The notes under the pieces: model-generated
The model's input: only the letters and a program-made list of their open reading frames with translations
Told to the model about the DNA's origin: nothing
Database searches by the model: none
Assembly: GCA_032718565.1 (NCBI GenBank)
Contig: JAVGVS010000023.1
Location: 1,988,493 to 2,052,492, forward strand
Length of the DNA stretch: 64,000 nucleotides
Direction of reading: 5' to 3'
Source of the DNA: Distichodus sexfasciatus
Lineage: Eukaryota; Chordata; Actinopteri; Characiformes; Distichodontidae
Position numbers and translations under genes: made by a program
Part shown: piece after piece, positions 36,500-48,429 of the stretch
Layout: each line of letters begins with the position of its first letter
Numbering within the stretch: the stretch's first letter is position 1

Positions 36500-39400
36500 T
36501 ACTAAGTTTTATTGTTTACATTTATTTGGAGGTGCTATCACGAAAAATCCGATTTTAAAATGGCTTGGATAAGCGTTTTAGTGAAATGTAGCATCGGCAC
36601 ATTTTTAAAAGCAGCCTCAGATGCAACGCGGTCAGCATGAGATTGAGACCAAACATTACAATATTTTTGCCCCCTTTCAGTTTTTCTCGGGTTCCAATAA
36701 TGTTTTTGGAACCGCCGTTTTGCGCATTAGCGAAGAAAGTCCCATGAGATATAGCTATCAGTTCAGTGTGATACAGAACGAGGGCTATTCCTGACGAAAG
36801 CTGGTCTGAGGACCTCGAAGCTAAAGCCGCAGCTCTGAAGCCATTTTACCAACGAGCTGCTGTTCCCCCCTCGTAAGGTCCTTGCGACCCTGCCCCTCAA
36901 AATGGCGAATTCCCGCGATGCCTCATTTGTTTCCTAGTGGAAGTTCCTCACATATATCACAGATTTGGGATATTTTACATTATCACATACGTAATATGTT
37001 TTAAAAAGGTAATTAACTATCGTATCATAATTCTGGACATCATTTAGCAAAACAACGTTCACTTAATGAAGTGACTGAATGTCGTTTCTAATATAATTAA
37101 AAGGAATCATTATTATTCACATTTAAAAACCAAGGTACTGTTTTGATTCAAAGTGTCTATATAGGCTAAGTACACTAGCCTGCCCCCTTCATTAAAATGT
37201 AACAGCTCATAAACACGGAATATTAATACTAATAATAATACTTTGGCCCATTAGGGGGCCTTAAAGACTAGAGGGAGATTGGAATGAGCACTGTGGCTTT
37301 GAAAAGCTTTGAAAGAAATGTTGATATAAGCCATTTTTGATTGTTTTAAAAGCTGTAATTTTTAGGGAACGGGGAAGAAATAATATCTAATACCAAAAAC
37401 AGATATCATTGACCTTGTTTACAAGGAAATTGTGAAATGATTTTTTGTAAAAATGAAGCGTCATATCATTTCCAAAATGCAATAAAGAAAACTGCAAAAT
37501 CAAACTGCAGAAATAACTCGCGGAAGATTGCACTTTTATTCATTTATTAATTATACAATCTAAGGCCAAAAATTATGTCCTACAAAAATTCTACAATTGA
37601 ACACAATAATTTGTGTTTAAAAGGAAAGGAAAGGCCATTCAAAGACAGGGAACATAGTAAAAATTCAACATAAGAATTAACTTACAATCCACAACAGAGC
37701 ATTAATTACATCAAAATAGGTATCAAACCATGTAAATAGTCTTTAATTAATTGTCATAGGCGTTTCCTGTTATATCATTTCTACTTTATAATGAGTTAAG
37801 ATGACTTATTTTTTTATTTTATTTTGTTTTGGGTTTTTTTAGACATTTAAAGTGATTAAAGGTCACTTAAAGTATCATCTTTATTTTATTTTTTTTACCT
37901 TATGTTACCAAGTCCACTTTAATACAGGTAACAAGAAAATATATCAGTGTTAATTACAGAGAAGCTATTGTGGAGAAGAGCCTTACTCAAGAGTACAACT
38001 TTGTTAGGGTCTAAGCCATAAAGCATAGAAACAAATGATAAACATGAAAGTAAAGTCAAATAAAGTGAGACAATGGTGAAATATTAGGGTAAATACACCG
38101 CAAAGACAGAACAGCGTGATCTCTAGTGGCCTTGCAGGAATATAAGTGGCCAGACTGTGAAACCCAACCCTACATGCAATACATTTAACATCTTACCATG
38201 CTCTGTTCTAAGAATATAATGCTGAGTACGTCTTGTCGACCACAATTTTATATTTACATTTATGGCATTTATTAGACACTCTGATCCAGATACAATTCAT
38301 CATTTTGGATCATGCTCCCAAGTAGAAAAGATTCTAGTGACTTTCAAAGACTACGTATTGTTGGCTCATATGCATTCAATGACTGTGGTCCATTAGAGCA
38401 GCACAATCAAACCATGTCAGCAAGAACAGTCCACTGACTTCTACAGAAAGAAGGATATTATACTACATTTAAAGTGCATAAATCCCTCATTTACAAGACA
38501 AATGGACAATTAAGGGTTCAGTGGTGCAATAACCACAGGCACTGTTATAAAGAGATGTGGAAAGACGATATGGGAATAATGAGTCACCCATCATTGTGTG
38601 CAGTCTACACCAAGTACAGTACAGACCGGAGTCCTTGAACCCAGAGCTGAGGGCTAGTGGATTTGTGATACGGAACTTGATGCTTTTGCCTTTCCATTCA
38701 GAGAAAACAGTTACAACAAATTAATCCAGGCTTCTGGATGATTTTCATTCTGATGAAACATTTTTAACCAAATTACTCTATTTTTTCATAGAGCATGATG
38801 GGTAAGTGAATGAGTCTTAATTTCAAAGGGTCATGTTGGATAACTTTATCAAGACATGAGGGCTCCACTCTTATGAGAGGCAATTTATTTTGATTAGTGT
38901 TTTCACAGTTCTTAATCGGACACAAATTTCAGCTGAACACCAGTACTCTGCCAGCATTATAGTTTAAGAAACATTAAATAGACTATGGAAGACCGTCGTT
39001 GGAGAGCTTCTTGGAACTGGTATTAATAAACAACAAAATGGTGGCGCAGCCAAATATTCGAAAAAAATATCTATATTTATTTTTCCCCCTGTTCATTCTT
39101 AGTACATTTTTTTGGCAAGTGTGCTTTAGTGTCTACACTTCCTAACACATTATTGTTTTACGGTTGTGATTTGTATATCTAATAATTTACTATTATTGCG
39201 TTCTTGTGGCCAGGTGTTTAGTTATTTTAGCTAATCAATTTTACATTTAAAGGCAGAAAAATAATTATCAAAATATACAAATTAATGCATACAGTACAAT
39301 AGCTATACTATTTCTACTATTTCTTGTTTTAAATGAACATTTTACCTGGTTGCACGATCTGACAAAAATATGCAGGTCAGGTCATTGACCCTTGTACAGT

Positions 39401-41547
39401 GTGGCATTGTTTTCTTTATTGTCGCCTGATCTTGTGATAAAATGCCGATACAGTAAATACAAAAGACCATTGTCTCTATATGAAGTTGTAATCAGTTGTT
39501 TTACGATATTAGACATTTTCATGAGGGTATCGGTATTAAAAAAATCATCAGAAAGTATGCAAAGTGTGCTTCTGTGTGCCAAGCTCAACCCTGCTTAGCT
39601 TCTAAAAGACTCTCTAGTCTGAACTGCAGGTTTTTATGGCTGCTATAATCAGCCAGGCGTCGTATATGACACAGCAGGAAGTAAATTCAATCCACATTTA
39701 GTATGTTTTCCGTCTTCATGTGCTTCCAAGTTCATTCTTTACAGACAAATTAGCTTGAACACTTGAATGCAGATATGTTCTTTGCTTTCTTCTACTGACA
39801 AACACTAAACGTCCCTTTTAAACACCAAGGGTTAGATTCTTGAACGTGGATTAAGCGTAGTTTTGGACTAAACTGCAGTTACAACAGAGATTCACCCCAG
39901 AAATTTAAGGCTAGTCTAAGCATAGGCTTAAGCTTTGTCTGGGAGATTGTCCCATAAAGTTAGTTAAAGCAGAGTACAACAGTTTATTCCAGAAAACAGG
40001 ATTTCTTATTTAACCATCTAAACTAAGACCAACGTTTAACAGGATTGTCCATCACTTCATGTACAGGAGAGTCTAAAGTTATCTGAAAAATCCTGTTTTC
40101 CGGTGTTTGCCCCATACGCTCCAAAGCAAACAGGCAAAATAACAAAACTCACCATCACACATACACTGATTTCTTGTTGTAGTGGTGGGGAGTTTATTTT
40201 GAAAATCATTTTTTTAAAGGTTTTATTGGAAACAATTTTACACTAGAGCATGCTCTACATGGTTGGCGTGTCAGACGTATGTCTGTAATAAAATGACAAT
40301 TATTATCCAAACTCAAGATTTAAAAAAAGTTTATGGCCAAACACACTTATGTGAACGCAGGTTCTGAAATCGTTACAACATTTATTATAAAAACTTCTTC
40401 CCTAGAAAGAAAAAATAACACTAATATGAAGAGAAAATAAAGTAAGATTTGCGTCTCTTTTTTACATTTGCCTCATGTTTCTGAAGTGCACATTTCTCCG
40501 ACTTCTTACACGTCTTACTAAAGTCAGACCAAATGTGAGATTCAGCATTCCCAAAAAAAACCAGACACTGAAGATACACACAGGCACAGAAATACAGACA
40601 CACAAACAGGACACATACACACCTTGACATCAAAAGTCAGCAATATGACATCATCAACACTGGCTTTGACATCTTCATGCTTTTTTTGTCTTTTCACTTT
40701 GATTGCATCGGCTTTTTTCATCAGTAATTACAAAGGTAAGGATCAACTAGAAACTTGAATAGTAACGGAAAAAGAAACGGTTAATAAAGTCACAAAGAAA
40801 ACTGGATAAACAATAATTATGACTGTTGATAAATAATGAGGAATATTAATCATAATGACAACAGCATGTGCAAGTTAATTGCCATGTACACACATCCGCA
40901 CTGGGAATTCATTTCATTTTTTACAGATTTAAAATAGAAAAAAGTTAAATATTGTAATTTGTCCTTAATTTTGTTGAATTGAAAATGGTATCTCAGTTCA
41001 TTTCAGCTTCAGCCACCTACCACTACAATGTCCATTTGGTAAGTATACAACAGAGAAATATACTGAATTTTTTGTTTTGTTTTTCTTCTTTTTAACCAAA
41101 AAAATAATAATGCTGCTTTCCGGAGTATCATATAGAAAAATCTTGCATTATGTTGCGTATGAATTGAAAAATTATACATTTGAAACTTGCAGAACTTCTG
41201 TTTTCTGTACATCTCAGTGGTAGGTGATGGGTTTTGTATCGCCTTTAAAACCGTTGCGTTTCTTACACAGACACATGCTTTTAAAAAAACACAGACATAC
41301 AGAGAAAAGTTTCAGAATTAGCCCTTGAAGTAATGAGTCCACCGTTAGGCCCATCCCTGTTCCCGCTCCCCACCAACAGTAAATGACGTGTGGGTTTGCT
41401 GTTAATAACGCATGCTCAGAATTAAATGTTTCTACTTGTACGCTCCCATGATAACGGGCCTTAAATTAAGGCCCATGAGTAGAAGAGTCAGCAGTCCCTT
41501 GACAGCTCACACATGCAGGAAAAACCGCAGCTCTCGCCGGACAACAC
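36500..41547. other. Intergenic between znf865 and shisa7
   Basis: AT-rich, no gene signal. It holds only the short repeat at 38253 and a possible decayed repeat at 39840-40130 (TTAAGCGTAG, GGCTTAAGC words). Confidence 0.4.
38253..38292 (+). repeat. Dispersed repeat fragment (ATTTATGGCATTT type)
   Basis: ACATTTATGGCATTTATTAG followed by ACACTCTGATCCAGA is a degenerate copy of a short motif common in fish genomes. A reverse copy lies at 41931-41974. Confidence 0.5.
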
Positions 41548-42600
41548 TAGAGCCCGACCGATACCGGAGTTTTAAGGCCGATACTGCTCACTATATTTGT
41601 ATTTTGTTGAATAAAACGATATATATCAGCACATTTGTTTCAAAGACACATCATAAATATTTATGTGTATTGACTAACCCACAGTTTACTCATCATAATA
41701 ATGGCAAAAAACTTTTTCCTTAAATGCAATGCATTTTGGGCACTTACCCAATAGCTTTCATTAAAAGTATTTTTGTTGACTGTACATATTAACTCTGACA
41801 GAATTTGGAAATGTCAGTAACTCCGCTAGCAGATACTTGGTTGAACAGCAGCAGTTGCTTTAATTCTAGGTTCACAAATACGAAGAACAGATTCTCTTGA
41901 TGGACAACAAATCCCGGATGTACTTATCTGCTGCTCTGGATAAGAGCATTTTCCCAAAATGCCATAAATGTAAACCCTTTGATGCACAACGTCCTCTCGA
42001 GGGCACCTCCCTCCACAGGTTTAGGTGGCTAAAAAGCCTTAAAGAGTTCAAGAGAGGATGAGGTTTAAAAGTAAAATTATCCTCTCGTTTTATGGTCATA
42101 AAAAGTAGTTACCAAGAGAGAAGGTCTTCGGGTGGACAAACTACACAAACAACAAAACTCCTAAAGGAGAGATCTTCCATCTCTCACTCTTTCTGTTTTC
42201 GTCATTCATTGACTGTTGCAAACAAAGATGCTGATTTCAAATTTTCAAACAAGGATAATATATCAGCAGTTCTTTTCCCCAAAGACACACAACATGAACA
42301 TTTGTTGTGTGCATTTATTAACCCTTTTGAGGTTTTGCTGACATAAAAGCCTTCCTGCATGAAGGGGTTAAAGAACCCAAGAAAATACGTGGTTTGTCAT
42401 CATAAAAAGTGCTTTGAACAAAGCTGTCGCAGTTGCAGTGGACAAACTACGCAACTACACACCAACAACATGGTTAAAGGATCTATCTTCTGTCTCTCGA
42501 TTCGTTTATTGCCTTTTATAAACGAAATCTATAACAATTTATTTGCAATGAGCTCATATTGGCCGATAATATCGGTACCCAACTTATCGGTCGGGCTCTA
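41548..42600. mobile_element. Inverted-repeat (hAT-like) element, 1053 bp
   Basis: It begins TAGAGCCCGACCGATA and ends with the exact reverse complement, TATCGGTCGGGCTCTA. No matching flanking duplication is seen (GACAACAC against TTACATCC). The interior contains a GATAAGAGC...GCCATAAATGTAAA repeat fragment and a duplicated block (GTGGACAAACTAC ... TCTATC/TCTTCC) at about 42132 and 42438. No transposase frame. Confidence 0.8.
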
Positions 42601-43544
42601 TTACATCCTATCTCACTCCGTTGCTTGTCAAAAGCGTATCTTTCTTAGTAGCAAGCGAAAGGTTACCAATCAAAGGTTACCACTATACATAACTGCCATA
42701 GACAGTTTTTTGAGGATATCAAGAAATTGCTGAGACTATATCCACAATGCAAAATCAGCTGCTAAAGATGCCGCCCAGCGCTGGTTCAACATCGATTAAA
42801 AAGTCTAAAGATTCATAAAACATCTTCACCTTCTTATGTTTTTTACTACAGAACACCAAGTTTTTGAATTCCCTTCCCTTCCCTTAGGTAAGATTATTCA
42901 CAGGAATAAATTACACTGTTCCCTTTTTTGTCACAGTGGCACCCGTGACTCTGTGTTTTGGTAAAAGGTTCATGTGGATAAGATGCATCAGGACGGGAAA
43001 GTTTGCAAATACCGTTTCAAAAATGGGGACTCTTTCAAGTCTTCTAACCTCTCGTTTTCCGCCGTACACAATTCGAAATTGAGAAGCGAAGCGGCACGCC
43101 GAGGGAACTCAGATCTGAAGCCCTTCCTCGCTTTACTATTTATATTGCCTGAATATAAATAAAAATGAACTCATACGTACAGTCCAATAAGTGAAGCTTC
43201 TCGGTTTGCTCTGAAAATCAGCTTCATATCACAAGGGTTTATCCTATCCTTGTTTCTTAGCAACAAGCTCAGAGTGTGTGAGCGTGTGAGCGTGCGTGTG
43301 TGTTGTGGTGGTGGGGGAAGGGGGGGCAAATATGGGATGTACTGAATCACAACTACTGTCTCATCTCCCCCCTCCCCCCCACTTTTTCAGGATCGAGAAA
43401 CGCGGCAAGTTCCCTCGCCAACCCGGACCCCCGTCTCAACTCTGTCCACTCTGTCCTCTGATCTTCCCGCTTGGAGGAACCCTTTCTAGACTTTGCTCTC
43501 TTTTGAGCGTCTTTCACCGTCCCTCTTTTCCCGTCCTTCTTTCC
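42601..43544. other. shisa7 3' flank
   Basis: No coding signal. A GT-rich run lies at about 43277-43310. It probably includes the shisa7 3' UTR adjoining the stop at 43545, but no poly(A) site can be fixed. Confidence 0.35.
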
Positions 43545-44362
43545 TCACACGGTGACTTCGTTCTTACTCCCCGTCCTCAGCGCTTGGCCTACTATTCCTC
43601 CTCCTCCTCCTCCTCCTGCTGCTCCTTCCATCCCTCCCCCACCACCTCCTCCGGGTAGGAAGAGCAGCTGCTCGATGGTGTTCTGCCGCTTTGTGGCAAA
43701 GGCCATCCTCCGGGCGTTGTGGGCCATCATTCCGGCTCCGGGGGCCTCCCCCCAGCCCGGGGGCGGTCCCCCGTGCGGTGTTGCCACGACCATGCCGGCG
43801 CCGCGTTCCTGTTCGCGTCCGGAGGTAGGGTGCGAGTTCATTTTGATCATGTGGTGGCGGTCCAGGGAAGGGGTGACGCAGACATTCTGCTGCGACTGCG
43901 CTTTCTTGTGGTGGTCGAGGCGAGACAGACCCCCATAGTCGCCTCCTCCTCCTCCTCCCATCATCCTCTCCTCCAGCAGCAGGCGCTCGTGGGACTTGCG
44001 CAGCATCTGGGCGTTGGAATGCATGCTGGTGGTCATGGCTTTGTAGTACTGGTGCTGCTGGTTCTTGGACAGGTGCGAGAGAGGCTCGCCCAGGGCCAGG
44101 AGCTGATCTTGGGACATGACGCGGCGTGGCGGCTTGCTGAACGTGGGGCTGTAAGGTGACTGGGGCAAGGGGTAAGGGTTCGGGGTGGAGGTAGGCACGT
44201 GTATTCGAGGCCGGGACGTGTTCAGGGGCAGCGTGCCCCTCGCCCCTAGCGTGTATTCACCTCCCCAGTGCAAATGGTGCTGGGAGGAATGGAAGGAAGG
44301 CGGTGCGTTAATGGTACGTCTCTGCGAGGTATAGTGACCCGTGTATTCGTCCAGGTCTTTCT
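43545..44362 (-). CDS. shisa7: shisa7 last coding exon with C-terminal PDZ ligand
   Basis: The acceptor TTTTTTCCCCTGTGAATGCAG leads into (G)AG-AAA-GAC, encoding EKDLDE as in mammalian SHISA7. Then come RGTLPL, RRVMSQDQLL, a His/Gln-rich stretch, poly-G, RQNTIEQLLFLPG and the end LRTGSKNEVTV. RGTLPL, RVMSQ, Q-T-EQL-F-PG and SKNEVTV all match SHISA7 in order and are better than matches to SHISA6, 8 or 9. The terminal EVTV is a PDZ-binding motif that anchors the protein to PSD-95-type scaffolds. The stop is at 43547-43545. The frame upstream of 44362 is intron. Confidence 0.87.
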
Positions 44363-44959
44363 CTGCATTCACAGGGGAAAAAAAGGCGGGAAAACAGGGG
44401 GAACAGAAGATTTTAATTCTTTCTAACGACTTTTCAGACCACAAGTTTGTGTGCATCTATTTAAGTGTTTCACTGTATCACATAAAATAAAAAGTTGAGT
44501 ATCTGTCCGGCAGGCAGGCTGTACTTGTCATATATTTCAATGTCTACTAACGGTTATTAAGTTAATGATCATGTGATTTCGTACGTATGCTTTTTATTTT
44601 ATATCTTACAATATATTAATATGTAATATTCGGGCCGGGTCCACCGCATGTGCACAAATCACATACAGACATAAGCAAAACAGAACGTTCAGCATATGCA
44701 CACAGATCGAACATCAACACCAGCGTCTGTGTGCGTGTACAAGCGTGCCTGCGTGAGTTTCACCGTGCATAACGCACAGCGTGCACAAGAGAGAACGCCC
44801 TGGATTAACGTTTTAATCAGTAACAAAGCTGGTCAGATCAACTGGGAAAGATTTCTTTTATTCATATCTACAGTGATGAAAATAATAAAGTTAACGACAG
44901 AGCTTACTGATACTCCGTTCTTTAAATATTTAGCCCTGTTTAGGCCCGTCTAGTACCAA

Positions 44960-45150
44960 GTTTCGGTACCCAACCCTATTCTATTTATCACGCTTAATGA
45001 ACAAAGCAACTGACGTCTCCACACTTTCTTGGCTAGGAACATTATCAAATATGATGTCAGATGGATGTTTTCAATTTTGGATCAAAAGGGCTCGTTGATC
45101 ACTGAATCAATGTATCAACGAAGATCAATGTATCACTACACCCCTAGTAT
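44960..45150. mobile_element. hAT-like terminal fragments
   Basis: CGGTACCCAACCCTA at 44965-44980 matches the right end of the element at 4489-5538. About 150 bases on, ATCAATGTATCACTACACCCC looks like the end of a second family. Neither has a partner end. Confidence 0.5.
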
Positions 45151-46018
45151 GTAGCACAAATCTTGAAAACATACAGATAAAATCCATGTTATTACATGGA
45201 AACTTCAGCAAGAATAAAAGATTTCCAACTCCTATCCCTAAGGACGGTCTCTGAATACTTTCCATCTATGATTTTACACTCAAACACGCATTTGCACAAA
45301 ACCACTCCATTTAATCCATACAGCTGTAGCATTGTGACCTCACTAGGCTTATTACTGTCACACTGTGCTTACATATGTGACATGGAGAAGATGACACGGA
45401 GAGAGAAAAAATCGTGGGAGAAGCCGAGAGACAAGCCAGAGAAAATGAGGGTTTGAATGATGATCATTTCAAGCTGAAGAAAACAAAAACTTTCTGCTGT
45501 AAAACCTCCAACAACAGCATCACGGTAGAAATCCTCCAGTCAACACACACTGTAGAACCACACAAGGGAATGTGCATTTAATCAACAAGGCATTTAATCC
45601 AGCAAATTAATATGGCTGCGAGTTGAGGCAAACGCGGGTAATGAATGTAGCTTCATTCTGACTACATGTAATGGCTAATTAAGAATTTAAATCAACACAG
45701 CAACTAGTTATGATGGCCCTAAATTGGCAAGTTCTGCTCAAGAAATAAAAACAGAAAAACCACATGCTGCAATTTAATAGTGAAAGCCTAAGCTAGAGGT
45801 AATTTTAAGTACTACTGCTTATTTAAAAACTTAATTTAAAAAAAAGTAATTAATGAGATAATCAGTAGAATAATCATTACTGAAATAAGTGACAGCTAAA
45901 GGCTAAAACCTCTTCATTCATTCATTCATTCAATATCTGAACTGCTTAATCCCTATTGGGGCCTATCCCGGGACTACGCTTGCGAGGGAGAGCACACACT
46001 AACACACAAACACACATA

Positions 46019-46668
46019 TGTGACCTTCCACGTCAAAGCCAGTCGCTTGTCGCAATGGAGGTTTCCGAGAAAAATGACCGTTTATGTTGCGTGGGGTAAA
46101 ATTTTGGATTTTTTGTTTTTAGTGTTTTGAAACAGTGGAAGGTCTATACTGTACTGTTGTGAATAAATTTGGCTGAAAAACTTACCCTTTCCATCCTAAA
46201 AACGTGACTTTCTTGAGGTGAGGAATTCAATTCCAGCAGAATGTTAAAAGTTTCTGTTTTGACCGCTCTACTTCAATATTTACGGTAAATCCACTGGTTG
46301 ACTAGCGTGAAGATATTTCTCCGGAATCCATCTTCGTCTCCCGAGTTCAGTTAACCTAACGCAGGTAGGCTATCCGTGTGGCTGTGAATGCAGCGTAGGC
46401 TACCGTAAATGCAAACGTAGCCGCGACCGCACCAAGCGTCTGTGAGTGCTACGGCGATAGTCAACTTCAAAGGCAGATTTCTCCGTTTCTCACTTGGCGT
46501 GACAGGAGAAACCCGACTCCTTTGAATGTTGATATCTCAGTCATATGTCGTCCGATTCATTCCATATAGGTATCGTTTTGAAGCTTGATTTATGCCCTTT
46601 CATGAAAACATAATAACGCAATTTTGAAAATTTGCAACAAGCGACTGGTTTTGCTGTGGAGGGTCACA
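46019..46668. mobile_element. TGTGACC inverted-repeat element, 650 bp, in the shisa7 intron
   Basis: The left end TGTGACCTTCCACGTCAAAG then CCAGTCGCTTGT matches the reverse complement of the right end, TGTGACCCTCCACAGCAAAA then CCAGTCGCTTGT, over more than 30 bases. No coding capacity. A truncated relative is at 4076-4325. Confidence 0.88.
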
Positions 46669-46729
46669 AATGTTTATTTAATATTATTTAAATTCAAATT
46701 ATGTACAAAGTTTAGGTATTTATAAACAA

Positions 46730-46886
46730 TACAGGTATTTAAATAAAGTTTTGTGTTGGTGTTTATAAAATACAAATTTTTGACAGAGATTGTCTTTTTT
46801 TTTGCATATCGGTTCCAAATATCAGTTACACGTTAACTAGCTATAATCGATATCGGCCCTGAAAAACCAATATCGGTCGACCTCTA
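46730..46886 (-). mobile_element. hAT-like right-end fragment next to shisa7 exon 1
   Basis: It ends TATCGGTCGACCTCTA and matches, in reverse, the left 150 bases of the element at 53664-54110 (GGTTCCAAATATC, GAAAAACCAAT). It stops 35 bases from the exon 1 donor. Confidence 0.7.
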
Positions 46887-46920
46887 CACATCATACAACT
46901 TTAATAAGTTTTTTCCTCAC

Positions 46921-47627
46921 CTGGGCATGTTGATATCACGGTTCCTGGGCCTGCGAGTGATCTTGTGAAAAGCCACTTTGACCCCGATGGCAACGACCAG
47001 AGTGAAGCTGATGACTCCGCCGATGACGTACGCCGTGTTGCTGCTCTGCTGCTGCAGCAGGTCAAAGTCGGGATCGGAGCGGCTGGGCGGCTGCACGGGG
47101 GGCACCTGCGTGTTGGCCCACAGCGGCGTCATGTAGTTGGTGCAGGACTCCTGGTCCAGCCGGTTGCGCTGATGCTCGCAGCAGAAGCGGTAGTGGCACG
47201 TGCCGCAGCAGTATATGTAGGTGCCCTTGGTGCAGTTGAAGGTGTTGTCGAACTGCCCCATCACGTCGTAGTAGCCCCGGCACACGTCCACGTCCACTAG
47301 GCGTCGGGGCGGAGGCGCTACCTGGGCGGCCCCCAGCGGCGGCTTCAGGGCGTCGGCTGTCACGTTGCGAGGCAGCATTATTTGAGGGAGGGGTAACGGC
47401 GGGATCTCGGCCGCCTCGGGCTCCGACGCCATGGCGGCCGCTTCCTTCCCTCGCCCCCCTTCTTTCCCCGCCGGAAGGGGCGGGGTCTCGTTGCTCCGCC
47501 CTCGCAACAGAAACAGCAGTGGGCTGGCGTCGGACGACAGGCGCTGTGAGGTAATTGACAGGGCGGACGCCACGTGGAGGATAAAAAACAAGACGGCAGC
47601 AGACGCCATTTTTGATGCTGGGGGCAT
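46921..47627 (-). CDS. shisa7: shisa7 exon 1: signal peptide, cysteine-rich domain, transmembrane segment
   Basis: Shisa6/7/9 are type I membrane auxiliary subunits of synaptic receptors. The exon reads 235 residues to donor CCCAG|GTGAGG. M1 is at 47627; M7 at 47609 has the better context (AAAATGG) and starts directly before the hydrophobic signal SAAVLFFILHVASALS. The Shisa cysteine domain spans about 116-162: CRGYYDVMGQFDNTFNC, YCCGTC, RFCC and SCTNY. A transmembrane helix AYVIGGVISFTLVVAIGVKV lies at about 199-218, followed by a basic stop-transfer stretch and INMPR, as in mammalian SHISA7 (INVPR). N-glycosylation sequons are visible at NET and NVT. The exon is GC-rich, and a CpG-rich region continues upstream. 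Confidence 0.87.
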
Positions 47628-48300
47628 GTCTGTTTTCGTTATGCGCGAAAGAAAAAGCGGTACGCTTTCGTAGAAAAAAAGAGTTCGCGGAGGTACAAAA
47701 GGTCAGCGTGTCGAGCAAAAGTTTATCAAAACTAGTCTAGTCTGACTTCGAGACGTAGGCAAGAAAGTTCTCTTTAGATGCATACGCCGGTATGCGAAAC
47801 AGCAAACGTTTGGAAAAATGGACGACGATGTCAGCGATGCCTTGGTGTAAACATGACAGTGGGAAACGTTTCAGTTTGGCTCAAAACCAACTTCCAAAAC
47901 AATGATGGAATGTTTCATAAATCTCCAGCAATGGCTTGACAAACAGTTTCTCCAACTTTCTCCACATATATTTCGTCAAGAATAACCTCGGCCTTTAACA
48001 AACGGATGTATGTCAACGCTGTTGACCTTAAACTAAGGTGAAATTTCTTTTGCTTAACCTTGTCGAACTCAACGCAACTCTCAGACTAACACTACTACAG
48101 TTATACTAACACTACTACGTTATATACGCCAAGCTTAAGCTTAAGATGTAAACATTTTTCTAATGTAAACTTTACACCTTTGAGTCTAGGTTAACTGTAT
48201 TATTAGTCTTATTTACTCACAAATTGGCACTTTAGTTGACGCCAACGAGAAACGTCTATGAAGGAAAGAAAACAATGGGAAAACCAATAGCTGTACTGTT
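47628..48300 (-). promoter_or_regulatory. Putative shisa7 promoter and 5' UTR
   Basis: Sequence directly upstream of the shisa7 start, with raised CpG close to the ATG and a gradual fall to AT-rich DNA. No TATA box or defined start site can be assigned. Confidence 0.3.
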
Positions 48301-48387
48301 TTTAGCTCTTCCTCGTGGACTGTAAACTTCGGCGGCAGTTCTGCGAATTGATGTAAACAGATCGGCAAGAGAGACAGAAAGGAGAAA

Positions 48388-48395
<8 letters not shown>

Positions 48396-48427
<32 letters not shown>
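48396..48427. repeat. GA microsatellite
   Basis: Tandem GA, about 15 copies. Confidence 0.9.

Positions 48428-48429
<2 letters not shown>

Larger units (their letters stand above)
44363..46920 (-). other. shisa7 intron region filled with transposon pieces; middle exons not visible
   Basis: Between the two shisa7 exons I find no sequence for the expected middle exons (in mammals ALVDIL..., NLYNTMK..., PPSYEAAVK). What is present is AT-rich DNA, the end of a hAT-like element near 44965-44980, a SINE tail at 45920-46000, the 650-bp element at 46019-46668, and a hAT-like right end finishing at 46886, only 35 bases from the exon 1 donor. Confidence 0.6.

Noticed and set aside
46917..46921. shisa7 reading through to the stop just after INMPR
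   Set aside because: That stop (TGA) lies inside the consensus donor AG|GTGAGG, so it is intronic.
47062..47718. 218-residue minus-strand open frame at shisa7
   Set aside because: It is an alternate-frame shadow of GC-rich shisa7 exon 1; the frame with the Shisa cysteine motif is the real one.
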